From Candidatus Poribacteria bacterium (GTDB lineage: Bacteria > Poribacteria > WGA-4E > DTYX01), in the NCBI GenBank assembly GCA_012961655.1, contig DTYX01000092.1, positions 1-5,195 of the forward strand: a DNA stretch of 5,195 nucleotides. Direction: 5' to 3'. The notes beneath the pieces were generated by a model. It was given only the letters and a program-made list of their open reading frames with translations. It was not told where the DNA came from and searched no databases. A program made the translations under genes and the position numbers. This document shows positions 1 through 5,163 of this stretch, piece after piece (the first letter of the stretch is position 1; each line of letters opens with the position of its first letter).

Positions 1-9
1 ATCAGTAAA

Positions 10-40
10 AATCTGTGTTTAATCGGTGTTAATCCGTGGC
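10..40. repeat. Short decamer tandem repeat, intergenic repeat type
   Basis: Three imperfect units of 10-11 bases follow one another: AATCTGTGTTT, AATCGGTGTT and AATCCGTGGC. The continuation GGCTGAAG and the unit pattern match a dispersed intergenic repeat that I recall from many environmental bacterial and archaeal genomes, usually seen as tracts with 'AATC-GTGTT' on one strand and 'CACGGATTAACAC' on the other. The forward frame beginning at base 1 stays open through the repeat to a TAG near base 87, so the tail of an upstream gene running into the repeat cannot be excluded, although nothing in the translation looks like a protein domain. The units are seen directly; family membership is from memory and unchecked. 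Confidence 0.6.
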
Positions 41-170
41 TGAAGATTTTGCCTAAAACTATCAGAACTTACTTAACAGTGCAGTAGGTATCGACACAGG
101 AAGACACGGTATCGTAAGCCAAGATTCATAAAAATTGATTGAGCAGACAGAACGCTTACGAGCAAAATTG

Positions 171-176
171 AGAGGA
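171..176 (+). promoter_or_regulatory. Ribosome binding site AGAGGA placed for ATG at 182
   Basis: AGAGGA lies five bases before an ATG at 182, which is ideal spacing. That ATG is not in the frame of the TPR ORF: it opens a 44-codon frame ending at 316. The TTG at 198, the only start available in the TPR frame, lies 21 bases from this site and has no good site of its own. The RBS therefore argues that translation originally began at 182 and that one base has since been gained between 182 and 198. Confidence 0.55.
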
Positions 177-197
177 CGATAATGTTCCCAAAAGATA

Positions 198-659
198 TTG
201 TTAAGAGAGAATCAATATTCAGATGCTTTGTTAATTGTCAACAAATTGCTCAAAAAGCACCCTTTTTTGACCAGATTGCTAATTCTGAAGGGACGACTTA
301 TTCAACTTTTGGATGAAGAGAGCGAATTGGGTGAACTTCAAGATGCTTTGGATGCTCTGGAATCCGCCGTCAAGTTGGACGGTGAATCGATAGATGCCTT
401 AAATGAACTTGCTATCTTTCGTCATGTCATAGAGAATAAGTATGATGAAGCAATACTGTTATTTGAAAAGAGCATCGCAAAATGTTTTCAGTTTTTGGAA
501 GAGGCTTACCTTGGAAAGGCTATATGCCTTTTTGAAACGGATAGAATCTTTGAATCTTTAAACTGTCTCAATGAAGGGCTTCAGGTAATTCCTCACGCGG
601 CGAAATTAAAATCAGAAAAGGATTATATTTTATCTATTGTTCAAGGTACAGAGAAATGA
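198..659 (+). CDS. Small TPR-repeat protein, start codon in doubt
   Basis: The 153-residue product is made of helix pairs with TPR character. Recognisable units are about residues 3-22 (NQYSDALLIVNKLLKKHP), 25-63 (two helices ending ALDALESAVKLDGES), 65-98 (IDALNELAIF, then KYDEAILLFEKSIA) and 101-132 (EEAYLGKAICLFETDRIFES, then LNEGLQVIP). There is no signal peptide or membrane segment, so it is probably a cytoplasmic protein-protein scaffold; its partner is unknown. TTG at 198 is the only start in frame because a TAA lies in frame at 180. The AGAGGA site at 171-176 instead serves ATG 182 in another frame. Dropping one base from the CCCAAAAG run (187-194) would give an N-terminus of MFPKILLRENQYSDAL, which completes the first TPR helix. 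The gene may thus be frameshifted at its start, or the base may be a sequencing error. Its stop overlaps the next ATG (ATGA). Confidence 0.72.
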   Translation: MLRENQYSDALLIVNKLLKKHPFLTRLLILKGRLIQLLDEESELGELQDALDALESAVKLDGESIDALNELAIFRHVIENKYDEAILLFEKSIAKCFQFLEEAYLGKAICLFETDRIFESLNCLNEGLQVIPHAAKLKSEKDYILSIVQGTEK

Positions 660-807
660 ATAAATTTGAACTGCTCACCGATAATCTACTCGAAGCAAAT
701 CTCAGCGCGTTAGCTTTGCGCTTGCGTCTCTTGGGCTTATTGCGCCTGAAATCGGTGGTGGGCAGTGGAATGATGAACTCGTAAACCCTGAAAAATATAG
801 CTTGTAA
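656..807 (+). pseudogene. Short frame-disrupted ORF overlapping the TPR gene stop
   Basis: An ATG at 656 overlaps the TPR stop as ATGA, the usual arrangement for translational coupling, and opens a 42-codon frame ending at 784. It begins MNKFELLTDNLLEANLSALA and then becomes leucine- and arginine-rich low-complexity sequence. In the +2 frame relative to it, codons 712-804 read more like a protein C-terminus: SFALASLGLIAPEIGGGQ followed by WNDELVNPEKYSL, with a TAA at 805-807. The simplest reading is one small protein, or the two ends of a larger deleted gene, joined across a frameshift at about 705-725. I recognise no family. A genuine 42-residue peptide is possible but less likely given its composition. 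A strong terminator begins 13 bases beyond the second stop, so the transcript ended here by design. Confidence 0.4.
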
Positions 808-819
808 TAATTTTCACAG

Positions 820-853
820 CCCATCATCGAATTGATTCGGTGATGGGTTTTTT
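820..853 (+). terminator. Rho-independent terminator of the TPR unit
   Basis: CCCATCATCGAA (820-831) and TTCGGTGATGGG (836-847) form a 12-bp stem with one G-U pair and a TTGA tetraloop, followed at once by six T (848-853). This is a textbook intrinsic terminator on the + strand. It separates the TPR unit from leuS, so leuS needs its own promoter in 854-900. No A-tract borders the left arm, so it should not work well in the other direction. Confidence 0.92.
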
Positions 854-895
854 GTTTGTCAGTGTAAATTAGAGATAAAAACTACGTATTATACC

Positions 896-901
896 AGGAG
901 G
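896..901 (+). promoter_or_regulatory. leuS ribosome binding site AGGAGG
   Basis: AGGAGG sits nine bases before the GTG at 911 and decides the start of leuS. The leader between the terminator and the GTG is only 57 bases, which leaves no room for a T-box or other long regulatory leader. A promoter must lie here, but I could not find a convincing -35/-10 pair. TTGTCA at 856-861 is a good -35 hexamer without a well-placed -10 partner. Confidence 0.85.
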
Positions 902-910
902 CAAATTATC

Positions 911-3421
911 GTGGCAGATACAGTAAGTACATATCCCTTCGCGGAAATCGAAGCGAAGTGGCAGAATTATTGGAATGAAAATAAACAGTTTAAAGTTTCG
1001 GAAGATTCGGATAAACCGAAATACTACCTGCTGGAAATGTACCCATATCCATCAGGGAGAATTCATGTGGGGCATGTTCGAAATTATGTTATCGGTGATG
1101 TGATGGCGCGTTATCGCATGATGCACGGTCACAATGTACTGCATCCGATGGGTTGGGATTCATTCGGCTCGCCGGCTGAAAACGCCGCTATCCAGCGCAA
1201 AGTCCATCCCGCTAAATGGACTCAGGAAAATATAGTCTATATGAAGGAGCAGTTCTTGAAGATGGGCATAAGCTATGACTGGTCAAGGGAGATATCTTCC
1301 TGTTCGCCGGATTACTACAAGTGGGGGCAATGGCTGTTCCTGCGTTTTTATGAAAGAGGATTGGCTTATCGCAAGGAAGCCGCCGTCAACTGGTGCGAAT
1401 CGTGTCAAACGGTGCTCTCCAATGAGGAGGTAGAGGGTGGCAGATGCTGGCGTTGCGAAAACAACGTCGCCCAGAGATGGCTCACGCAGTGGTTTTTCAA
1501 AATTACCGCGTATGCGGAAGAGCTTTTAAATGACCTTGAAAAGCTTTCCGACTGGCCGGAGAATGTTGTCACAATGCAGCGCAATTGGATTGGGCGGAGT
1601 GAAGGCGTAGAGATTGATTTCCCGATAGCCGGCTCGGGTAAAGCCATAACTGTCTTCACTACCAGACCTGATACGACCTACGGAGCGACGTATATGGTAC
1701 TTGCGCCCGAACATCCTCTGATAAATGAGCTAACTCCCGGTGAGAGAAAAGCGGAGGTCAAAGCGTTTGTGGATGAAGTGATGAGAGAAGACAAAGCGTC
1801 ACGGATTGCGGAAGCCTGTGAAAAACGCGGTATTTTCATCGGCGCATACTGCATAAATCCGATGACTACGGAACAGATTCCAATCTGGACTGCTGACTAC
1901 GTGCTGATGGAATACGGCGCTGGAGCTGTGATGGCTGTGCCCACACATGACCAGCGGGATTTTGAGTTCGCCAGAAGATATGACCTGCCGATGCGCGTGG
2001 TAATTCAGCCGCCCGATGGGAAATTAGACGCCGCCACGATGACCGAAGCCTACATTGAGCCAGGCATCATGGACAATTCGGAAGAATTCAACGGTCTGGA
2101 CAGTGAAGTCGGCAAAGAAAAGATCGCCGCTTTCATGGAAGCCAATTCGATAGGGCGCCGCACTGTCAACTATAAACTGCGAGATTGGTGCGTTTCCCGC
2201 CAGCATTACTGGGGAAATCCCATCCCGATGATTTATTGTGATGATTGCGGCATTGTGCCAGTCCCTGACGAAGACCTGCCTGTAATCCTGCCGCTGGACA
2301 TAGAATTCACCGGAAGTGGGACTGAGACGCTGCAAGCATGCAAGGAATTCTATGAAGTTGAATGTCCCAACTGCTCAAAAACCGCCCATCGTGAGACCGA
2401 TACAATGGCTACTTTTGTGGATTCTTCCTGGTATTTCGCTCGCTACACTGACCCGAAGAATGATACGCTACCGTTCAGCCTGGAAAATGTCAGCTACTGG
2501 ATGCCCGTTGACCACTATGTCGGGGGCGTCGAGCATGCGGTTCTACATCTGCTGTATTCTCGTTTCTTCACCAAAGTGATGCGGGACATTGGACTGCTGA
2601 AAATCAGCGAACCCTTCACCAAGCTACTGACCCAGGGCATGGTCATCAAAGACGGCGCCAAGATGTCCAAATCGAAAGGCAACGTCGTTGACCCCGATGA
2701 CATCATCAAGCAATACGGCGCAGACACTATGCGGGTATTTTCCCTGTTCGCCTCTCCGCCGGAGCGAGATTTAGAATGGAGCGACCAGGGTGTTGAAGGA
2801 AGTTACCGCTTCCTGAATCGTGTCTGGAGAATTGTGAATCAGTATCTACCGCAGGTCGATGATGTAACGGCGCAGTATGATTCCAGCAAGGTCTCAGATT
2901 CCGCTAAGGAACTCCGTCGAATGACCCACCAGACCATAAAACGCGTGACAACCGACATCGACGAGCGACTGCATTTTAACACCGCAATTAGTGCCATCAT
3001 GGAACTGGTCAACTATCTGCATCAAATTAAGCCATCTGATAATGAAATTTATCGTTCCGTCCTCAGAGAATCCATTGAATCGCTTGTAGTGCTGATATCT
3101 CCCTTCGCTCCGCACCTCGCCGAGGAACTCTGGGAACAACTTGGCAATAAATCCCCCCGGCCCCCCTTTAGTAAAGGGGGGAGCGTGATTAACGCCGCAT
3201 GGCCAAAGTGGGACGAGGACGCGCTGCAAACTGAAAAGGTACTTATCGTCATTCAGGTCAACGGGAGACTGCGCAGTCAGACCCACGTTCCCGCTGATGC
3301 AACTGAAGATGAAGTGCGTGAGGCTGTTCTAGCCGACGAGAAGATTCAGAGATATATTGCTGGTAAGCGGGTAAGGAGGATTATTGTTGTGCCGCGGAAA
3401 CTGGCAAATGTTGTTGTATAG
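911..3421 (+). CDS. leuS: Leucyl-tRNA synthetase (LeuRS), class Ia
   Basis: This cytoplasmic enzyme charges tRNA-Leu with leucine using ATP and hydrolyses mischarged tRNA. Its 836 residues are normal for a bacterial LeuRS. In order: the HIGH motif as HVGH (52-55) within PYPSGRIHVGHVRNY; a zinc knuckle with C162, C165, C179 and C182; the CP1 editing domain, with the threonine-rich TTRPDTTYG (250-258) and the conserved aspartate D347 in THDQRD; a second cysteine set, C443/C446 and C485/C488, as in Thermus-type LeuRS; VGGVEHAVLHLLYSRF (538-553); KMSKS (584-588); the helical anticodon-binding domain (about 630-745, ending LAEELWEQLGN); and the C-terminal domain (IQVNGRL through IIVVP). All catalytic and editing signatures are present. 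The GTG start is fixed by AGGAGG at 896-901. The oddity is residues 747-757, encoded by a GC-rich palindrome, which lengthen the loop before INAAWPKWDED by about ten residues. No clear terminator follows. Stand-alone gene between the upstream terminator and a convergent transporter. Confidence 0.98.
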   Translation: MADTVSTYPFAEIEAKWQNYWNENKQFKVSEDSDKPKYYLLEMYPYPSGRIHVGHVRNYVIGDVMARYRMMHGHNVLHPMGWDSFGSPAENAAIQRKVHPAKWTQENIVYMKEQFLKMGISYDWSREISSCSPDYYKWGQWLFLRFYERGLAYRKEAAVNWCESCQTVLSNEEVEGGRCWRCENNVAQRWLTQWFFKITAYAEELLNDLEKLSDWPENVVTMQRNWIGRSEGVEIDFPIAGSGKAITVFTTRPDTTYGATYMVLAPEHPLINELTPGERKAEVKAFVDEVMREDKASRIAEACEKRGIFIGAYCINPMTTEQIPIWTADYVLMEYGAGAVMAVPTHDQRDFEFARRYDLPMRVVIQPPDGKLDAATMTEAYIEPGIMDNSEEFNGLDSEVGKEKIAAFMEANSIGRRTVNYKLRDWCVSRQHYWGNPIPMIYCDDCGIVPVPDEDLPVILPLDIEFTGSGTETLQACKEFYEVECPNCSKTAHRETDTMATFVDSSWYFARYTDPKNDTLPFSLENVSYWMPVDHYVGGVEHAVLHLLYSRFFTKVMRDIGLLKISEPFTKLLTQGMVIKDGAKMSKSKGNVVDPDDIIKQYGADTMRVFSLFASPPERDLEWSDQGVEGSYRFLNRVWRIVNQYLPQVDDVTAQYDSSKVSDSAKELRRMTHQTIKRVTTDIDERLHFNTAISAIMELVNYLHQIKPSDNEIYRSVLRESIESLVVLISPFAPHLAEELWEQLGNKSPRPPFSKGGSVINAAWPKWDEDALQTEKVLIVIQVNGRLRSQTHVPADATEDEVREAVLADEKIQRYIAGKRVRRIIVVPRKLANVVV
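3152..3182. repeat. In-frame palindromic repeat inside leuS
   Basis: The arms CCCCCCTTTA (3161-3170) and TAAAGGGGGG (3172-3181) are perfect inverted copies around one central G. A second C-tract, TCCCCCC (3152-3158), can pair in competition with GGGGGGA (3176-3182). The element keeps the leuS frame open and encodes SPRPPFSKGGS (748-758). Most bacterial LeuRS proteins have only two or three residues between LWE-LG and the AWP motif, so about ten residues are extra. The palindrome resembles a dispersed repeat known from several environmental phyla, usually intergenic and translating as 'PP-KGG' strings. The palindrome and frame are seen directly; the inserted status is inferred from recalled homologues. 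Confidence 0.85.
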
Positions 3422-3549
3422 TTTCAACTTATACCAATTCGGATTGCTTATCGCAACCCCCCATGCGTATCAAGTTAAGGGCATTAAGTTAGTCAAAAAG
3501 GGGAAAGTGATAATTTTCCACCAAGTTCTTAGTTTTTGGGAAGCTTTTC

Positions 3550-3558
3550 TGGTATAAT
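3550..3558 (+). promoter_or_regulatory. Extended -10 promoter (TGGTATAAT) before a 40-codon ORF
   Basis: A consensus TATAAT (3553-3558) is preceded by TG one base upstream, giving an extended -10 element, which can work without a good -35. None is obvious at the expected distance. Transcription would start near 3565 and run through TAGGAG and the ATG at 3588. The same nonamer recurs at 4982-4990. In AT-rich intergenic DNA a TATAAT can occur by chance; the TG extension plus the correctly spaced RBS and ATG downstream raise the likelihood. Confidence 0.5.
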
Positions 3559-3587
3559 TTATCACCAAACTTACTTAGGAGCTTCCC

Positions 3588-3710
3588 ATGGATATTCTAT
3601 CAGAAGTTGGTAGTGTTAAACATGTAATGCTCTCTTTTCTACCACGGAGACACAGAGACACGGAGGAGGTAAGTCCTTTCTTTCTCCGTGCCTCTGTGGT
3701 TAATATGTAA
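3588..3710 (+). CDS. 40-codon ORF with promoter and RBS, reading into a repeat
   Basis: An ATG follows TAGGAG (3576-3581) by six bases, behind an extended -10 promoter, so transcription and translation signals are complete. The product begins MDILSEVGSVKHVMLSF and then continues through the inner arms of the repeat (PRRHRDTEE, later FFLRASVVNM). Only about the first seven codons lie outside the inverted repeat that starts at 3609. This looks like the 5' end of a lost gene cut by repeat DNA, or a transcription unit whose functional product is the structured RNA rather than a peptide. No known family is recognisable and I would not count it as a confirmed protein. Confidence 0.25.
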   Translation: MDILSEVGSVKHVMLSFLPRRHRDTEEVSPFFLRASVVNM

Positions 3711-3735
3711 TTAGCATTACTTGTTTAGCACCACC
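3609..3735. repeat. Nested inverted repeat, about 127 bp, MITE-like
   Basis: The outer arms, 3609-3631 and 3713-3735, match as inverted copies at 20 of 23 positions, with the core GTAATGCT/AGCATTAC perfect. Inside lies a second inverted pair: 3641-3665 (beginning ACCACGGAGAC, ending CACGGAG) against 3684-3700 (CTCCGTGCCTCTGTGGT). These match except for one G-U pair and eight extra bases (GGAGACAC) in the left arm. The loop is 3666-3683. The inner part resembles a widespread 'CCACGGAGACACGGAG' intergenic repeat. No transposase is nearby and I see no clear target-site duplication. It could be a miniature non-autonomous element, an inserted repeat with flanking palindrome, or the folded end of a transcript. 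Confidence 0.75.
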
Positions 3736-3768
3736 TCATATTGAAACTAGATTAGGGATATTGTAATC

Positions 3769-4929
3769 TTAATCAAAAATTTTCCGTTTTGGGTCGCCTG
3801 GCAGCATGATGGCAAACACTGTTGTAAACATTGGGATAAGAGACATACCGCTCATAGCAGCGACCATATTAATATCTGCCAGCGCGCCAAATGGAATACT
3901 TAGTAACCCGCCGATTCCCCATCCCAATCCCATCATAAAGCTTGACCCAATACTAGCGTTACTGGGCAGCATTTCCTGCGCCATGACTATATTGATGGGA
4001 GTTGAACTACTGAGAATGAATCCTGAGAAGAAGAGACAGATGAAAAATATTATGCCGCTGCTATGCACAACCGCCCACAGAAATGGTGTGGCAGCGAAGA
4101 GTGAGAATATCAGGATGCTCTTGCGGCTGATTCTATCGGAGAGATAGCCGCCGATAACGCCGCCGATTGAGCCGGAAGCAAGATAGATAAACAGGACAAA
4201 ACCTCCCGTAATGCCGGTATATTCTGATTTTAAGACGCGGAGAAAATTGGTGAAGATTATGCTTGTGGCTGCTCGAAAAACTACAATGCCGAGCAGTAAC
4301 AGCATTATCTTCAAATGTGGTCTAAGAGCTTCTATCAATCCCATTCGTTCCCGTTTTGTCATCGGACTCATGAACGGTTTACCATAGATTGTAAAAAATA
4401 ACACAATGGACATGGCAACTCCTGAAACAACTGCTAAAGGTGTGCCTTTCATACCGAAGACAGCGACGATGCTGGTTATGATTAACGGACCTGAGGCGAA
4501 ACCGACACTGCCGCCGAAGGAGAATATCGATACGCCCAATCCCCTCCTTTCCTGAGAGAGTTTTCCCGCAGTAGCCGCGCCTTGAGGATGTAAGGATGCG
4601 ACACCGAAACCGCCGATGAGCAATAACATTGCCAGGGTCAAATAGTTTGGCGCTAATCCAATGAAACTCATGAAAATCGCAGTAACAGCCGGCGCAACAG
4701 TCACAAAAATTCCCCGTCCAAATCTGTCGGAAAGATAGCCAAAGCCTATCTGACTCATCGAACTAGCAATACTTTGTACGGATACCAATCCGCCTAACTG
4801 CGCATTGGAAATCCCAAGTTTGTTCTTAAGAGGCAGCGATAGGGCGGCAAGAAAATTGCCATAAGAATCTGTAACGCCATGCGCAAGCGCTAATAAAGCA
4901 ATCCGTATTCCGTTCGATCTATTCTTCAT
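3769..4929 (-). CDS. MFS transporter, fosmidomycin-resistance (Fsr)-like
   Basis: The 386-residue protein has the composition of a 12-helix inner-membrane secondary transporter. The first helix contains LALAHGVTDSYGNFLAAL (13-30), a pattern typical of Fsr-like proteins. MFS motif A is present in both halves: GYLSDRFGRG (64-73) after helix 2 and GYLSDRISRK (261-270) after helix 8. HPQGAATAG (114-122), SIFSFGGSVGFASGPL (134-149) and VMAQEMLPSNASIGSSFMMG (315-334) are further Fsr-like signatures. The charged loop KPFMSPMTKRERMG (184-197) is the central cytoplasmic link. The family includes proton-driven drug exporters, but the substrate here cannot be read from sequence. The start is supported by AAGGA (complement of 4936-4940) six bases before the ATG, and length and N-terminus fit the family. 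It is convergent with leuS, transcribed alone, and has a plausible promoter about 60-90 bases upstream. No frameshift or missing motif was seen. Confidence 0.9.
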   Translation of the reverse strand: MKNRSNGIRIALLALAHGVTDSYGNFLAALSLPLKNKLGISNAQLGGLVSVQSIASSMSQIGFGYLSDRFGRGIFVTVAPAVTAIFMSFIGLAPNYLTLAMLLLIGGFGVASLHPQGAATAGKLSQERRGLGVSIFSFGGSVGFASGPLIITSIVAVFGMKGTPLAVVSGVAMSIVLFFTIYGKPFMSPMTKRERMGLIEALRPHLKIMLLLLGIVVFRAATSIIFTNFLRVLKSEYTGITGGFVLFIYLASGSIGGVIGGYLSDRISRKSILIFSLFAATPFLWAVVHSSGIIFFICLFFSGFILSSSTPINIVMAQEMLPSNASIGSSFMMGLGWGIGGLLSIPFGALADINMVAAMSGMSLIPMFTTVFAIMLPGDPKRKIFD

Positions 4930-4981
4930 TAATTTTCCTTGCTTAGTGATGAAAGGTATTTTCCCAATGTATCTTTAATTT

Positions 4982-4990
4982 TGGTATAAT
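4982..4990 (+). promoter_or_regulatory. Extended -10 promoter (TGGTATAAT), rightward
   Basis: TATAAT (4985-4990) with TG one base upstream gives a second copy of the nonamer found at 3550-3558. No -35 is evident. The expected start of transcription, 6-9 bases downstream, falls at or next to the ATG at 4999, so the message would be leaderless or nearly so. The element overlaps the palindrome and lies against the opposite-strand promoter of the transporter. Confidence 0.45.
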
Positions 4991-5000
4991 AGTATACTAT
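4989..5000. promoter_or_regulatory. 12-bp perfect palindrome across divergent -10 elements
   Basis: ATAGTATACTAT equals its own reverse complement. It covers the leftward -10 (TATACT on the minus strand, 4991-4996), the end of the rightward TATAAT, and the first two bases of the rightward ATG. A dimeric regulator binding here would block both promoters, so it is a candidate operator controlling the transporter. No regulator gene is present in the window, and AT-rich palindromes arise readily, so this remains an inference from position. Confidence 0.4.
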
Positions 5001-5019
5001 GTCCGAGAAGCAAACTCAA
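4991..5019 (-). promoter_or_regulatory. Promoter of the MFS transporter (TTGAGT-N17-TATACT)
   Basis: On the minus strand TTGAGT (complement of 5014-5019) and TATACT (complement of 4991-4996) are separated by exactly 17 bases, matching the sigma-70 pattern at four and five of six positions. Transcription would begin near 4984, leaving a leader of roughly 55 bases before the transporter ATG at 4929. TATTAT (complement of 4986-4991) is an alternative -10 with a poorer partner. Confidence 0.5.
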
Positions 5020-5091
5020 CAACTATTTTTTATATCAGAGATTCCCCACAGATGCGTGAAACAGAAGGTGGCGGGGCGACCTGATAATTAG
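4999..5091 (+). CDS. 30-codon ORF, probable leaderless start or gene remnant
   Basis: The ATG lies eight bases past a consensus extended -10 and has no ribosome binding site, which would suit leaderless translation. The product begins MSEKQTQQLFFISEIPHRCV, which looks like an ordinary protein N-terminus, then enters repeat DNA (KQKVAGRPDN) and stops at TAG. The stop lies between two direct copies of a 17-18 base repeat. If the material between the copies were absent, the frame would continue through the second copy to the edge of the window. I recognise no family. Alternatives are the 5' remnant of a gene destroyed by repeat insertion, or a chance ORF. Confidence 0.25.
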   Translation: MSEKQTQQLFFISEIPHRCVKQKVAGRPDN

Positions 5092-5158
5092 ATAAGTCCG
5101 TCTTGCCCCCTTGCCACCTTGCCATCTTGCCGTTTAGCCATTGAAACAGAAGTGGCGG
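5057..5158 (+). repeat. Direct repeat pair flanking a minisatellite
   Basis: TGAAACAGAAGGTGGCGG at 5057-5074 recurs at 5142-5158 with one G missing. The copies are about 85 bases apart and enclose the 8-bp tandem array. Such a layout can arise by duplication of the target during insertion or by slipped-strand duplication. The interval also contains the stop codon that ends the 30-codon ORF. Confidence 0.7.
5101..5140. repeat. 8-bp tandem repeat, five units (YCTTGCCN)
   Basis: Consecutive octamers read TCTTGCCC, CCTTGCCA, CCTTGCCA, TCTTGCCG and TTTAGCCA, the last being degenerate. The period does not suit coding sequence, and the units are far too short and unspaced for CRISPR. Similar 'CTTGCCA' minisatellites occur between genes in several repeat-rich bacterial genomes; that comparison is from memory. 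Confidence 0.85.
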
Positions 5159-5163
5159 CACGC

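Larger units (their letters stand above)
3422..3768. other. Convergent intergenic region between leuS and the transporter
   Basis: These 347 bases separate two genes that point at each other. The left half (3422-3549) contains no gene I can support; it is AT-rich apart from a C6 run at 3456-3461, and carries AAGTTA twice around 3474-3489. The right half holds an extended -10 promoter, an RBS with a 40-codon ORF, and a nested inverted repeat. Neither flanking gene has an obvious intrinsic terminator with a T-tract, so the long inverted repeat may be the only structure available to end transcription from either side. Confidence 0.7.

Noticed and set aside
182..316. 44-codon ORF with good RBS and ATG
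   Set aside because: Its sequence after the first few codons lacks any protein-like pattern, while the overlapping frame has clear TPR character. Treated as the original start of the TPR gene rather than as a separate gene.
854..900. leuS promoter using TTGTCA (856-861)
   Set aside because: No acceptable -10 hexamer lies 16-18 bases downstream. TATTAT at 887-892 is 25 bases away. A promoter is expected here but not assigned.
2024..2335. 103-codon minus-strand ORF inside leuS
   Set aside because: Antisense to the conserved LeuRS catalytic region, with no start signals and no family resemblance.
2894..3286. 130-codon minus-strand ORF inside leuS
   Set aside because: It is an antisense shadow of well-conserved LeuRS codons, partly kept open by the palindromic repeat, which reads in frame on both strands. 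No RBS and no recognisable domain.
3465..3490. Possible insertion-sequence end around the CGTATCAAGTTAAGGG stretch
   Set aside because: It vaguely recalls transposon-end sequence, but there is no matching inverted end, no transposase and no target duplication in the window.
3502..3519. Hairpin GGAAA/TTTCC as a leuS terminator
   Set aside because: Only five A/T-rich base pairs with an eight-base loop and no T-tract after it. Too weak to call.
3806..4147. 113-codon plus-strand ORF inside the transporter
   Set aside because: Antisense to hydrophobic transporter codons, which commonly yields open frames. No RBS, and the product has no domain character.
5101..5140. CRISPR array
   Set aside because: Units are 8 bases and adjacent, with no unique spacers, and no cas gene is present.
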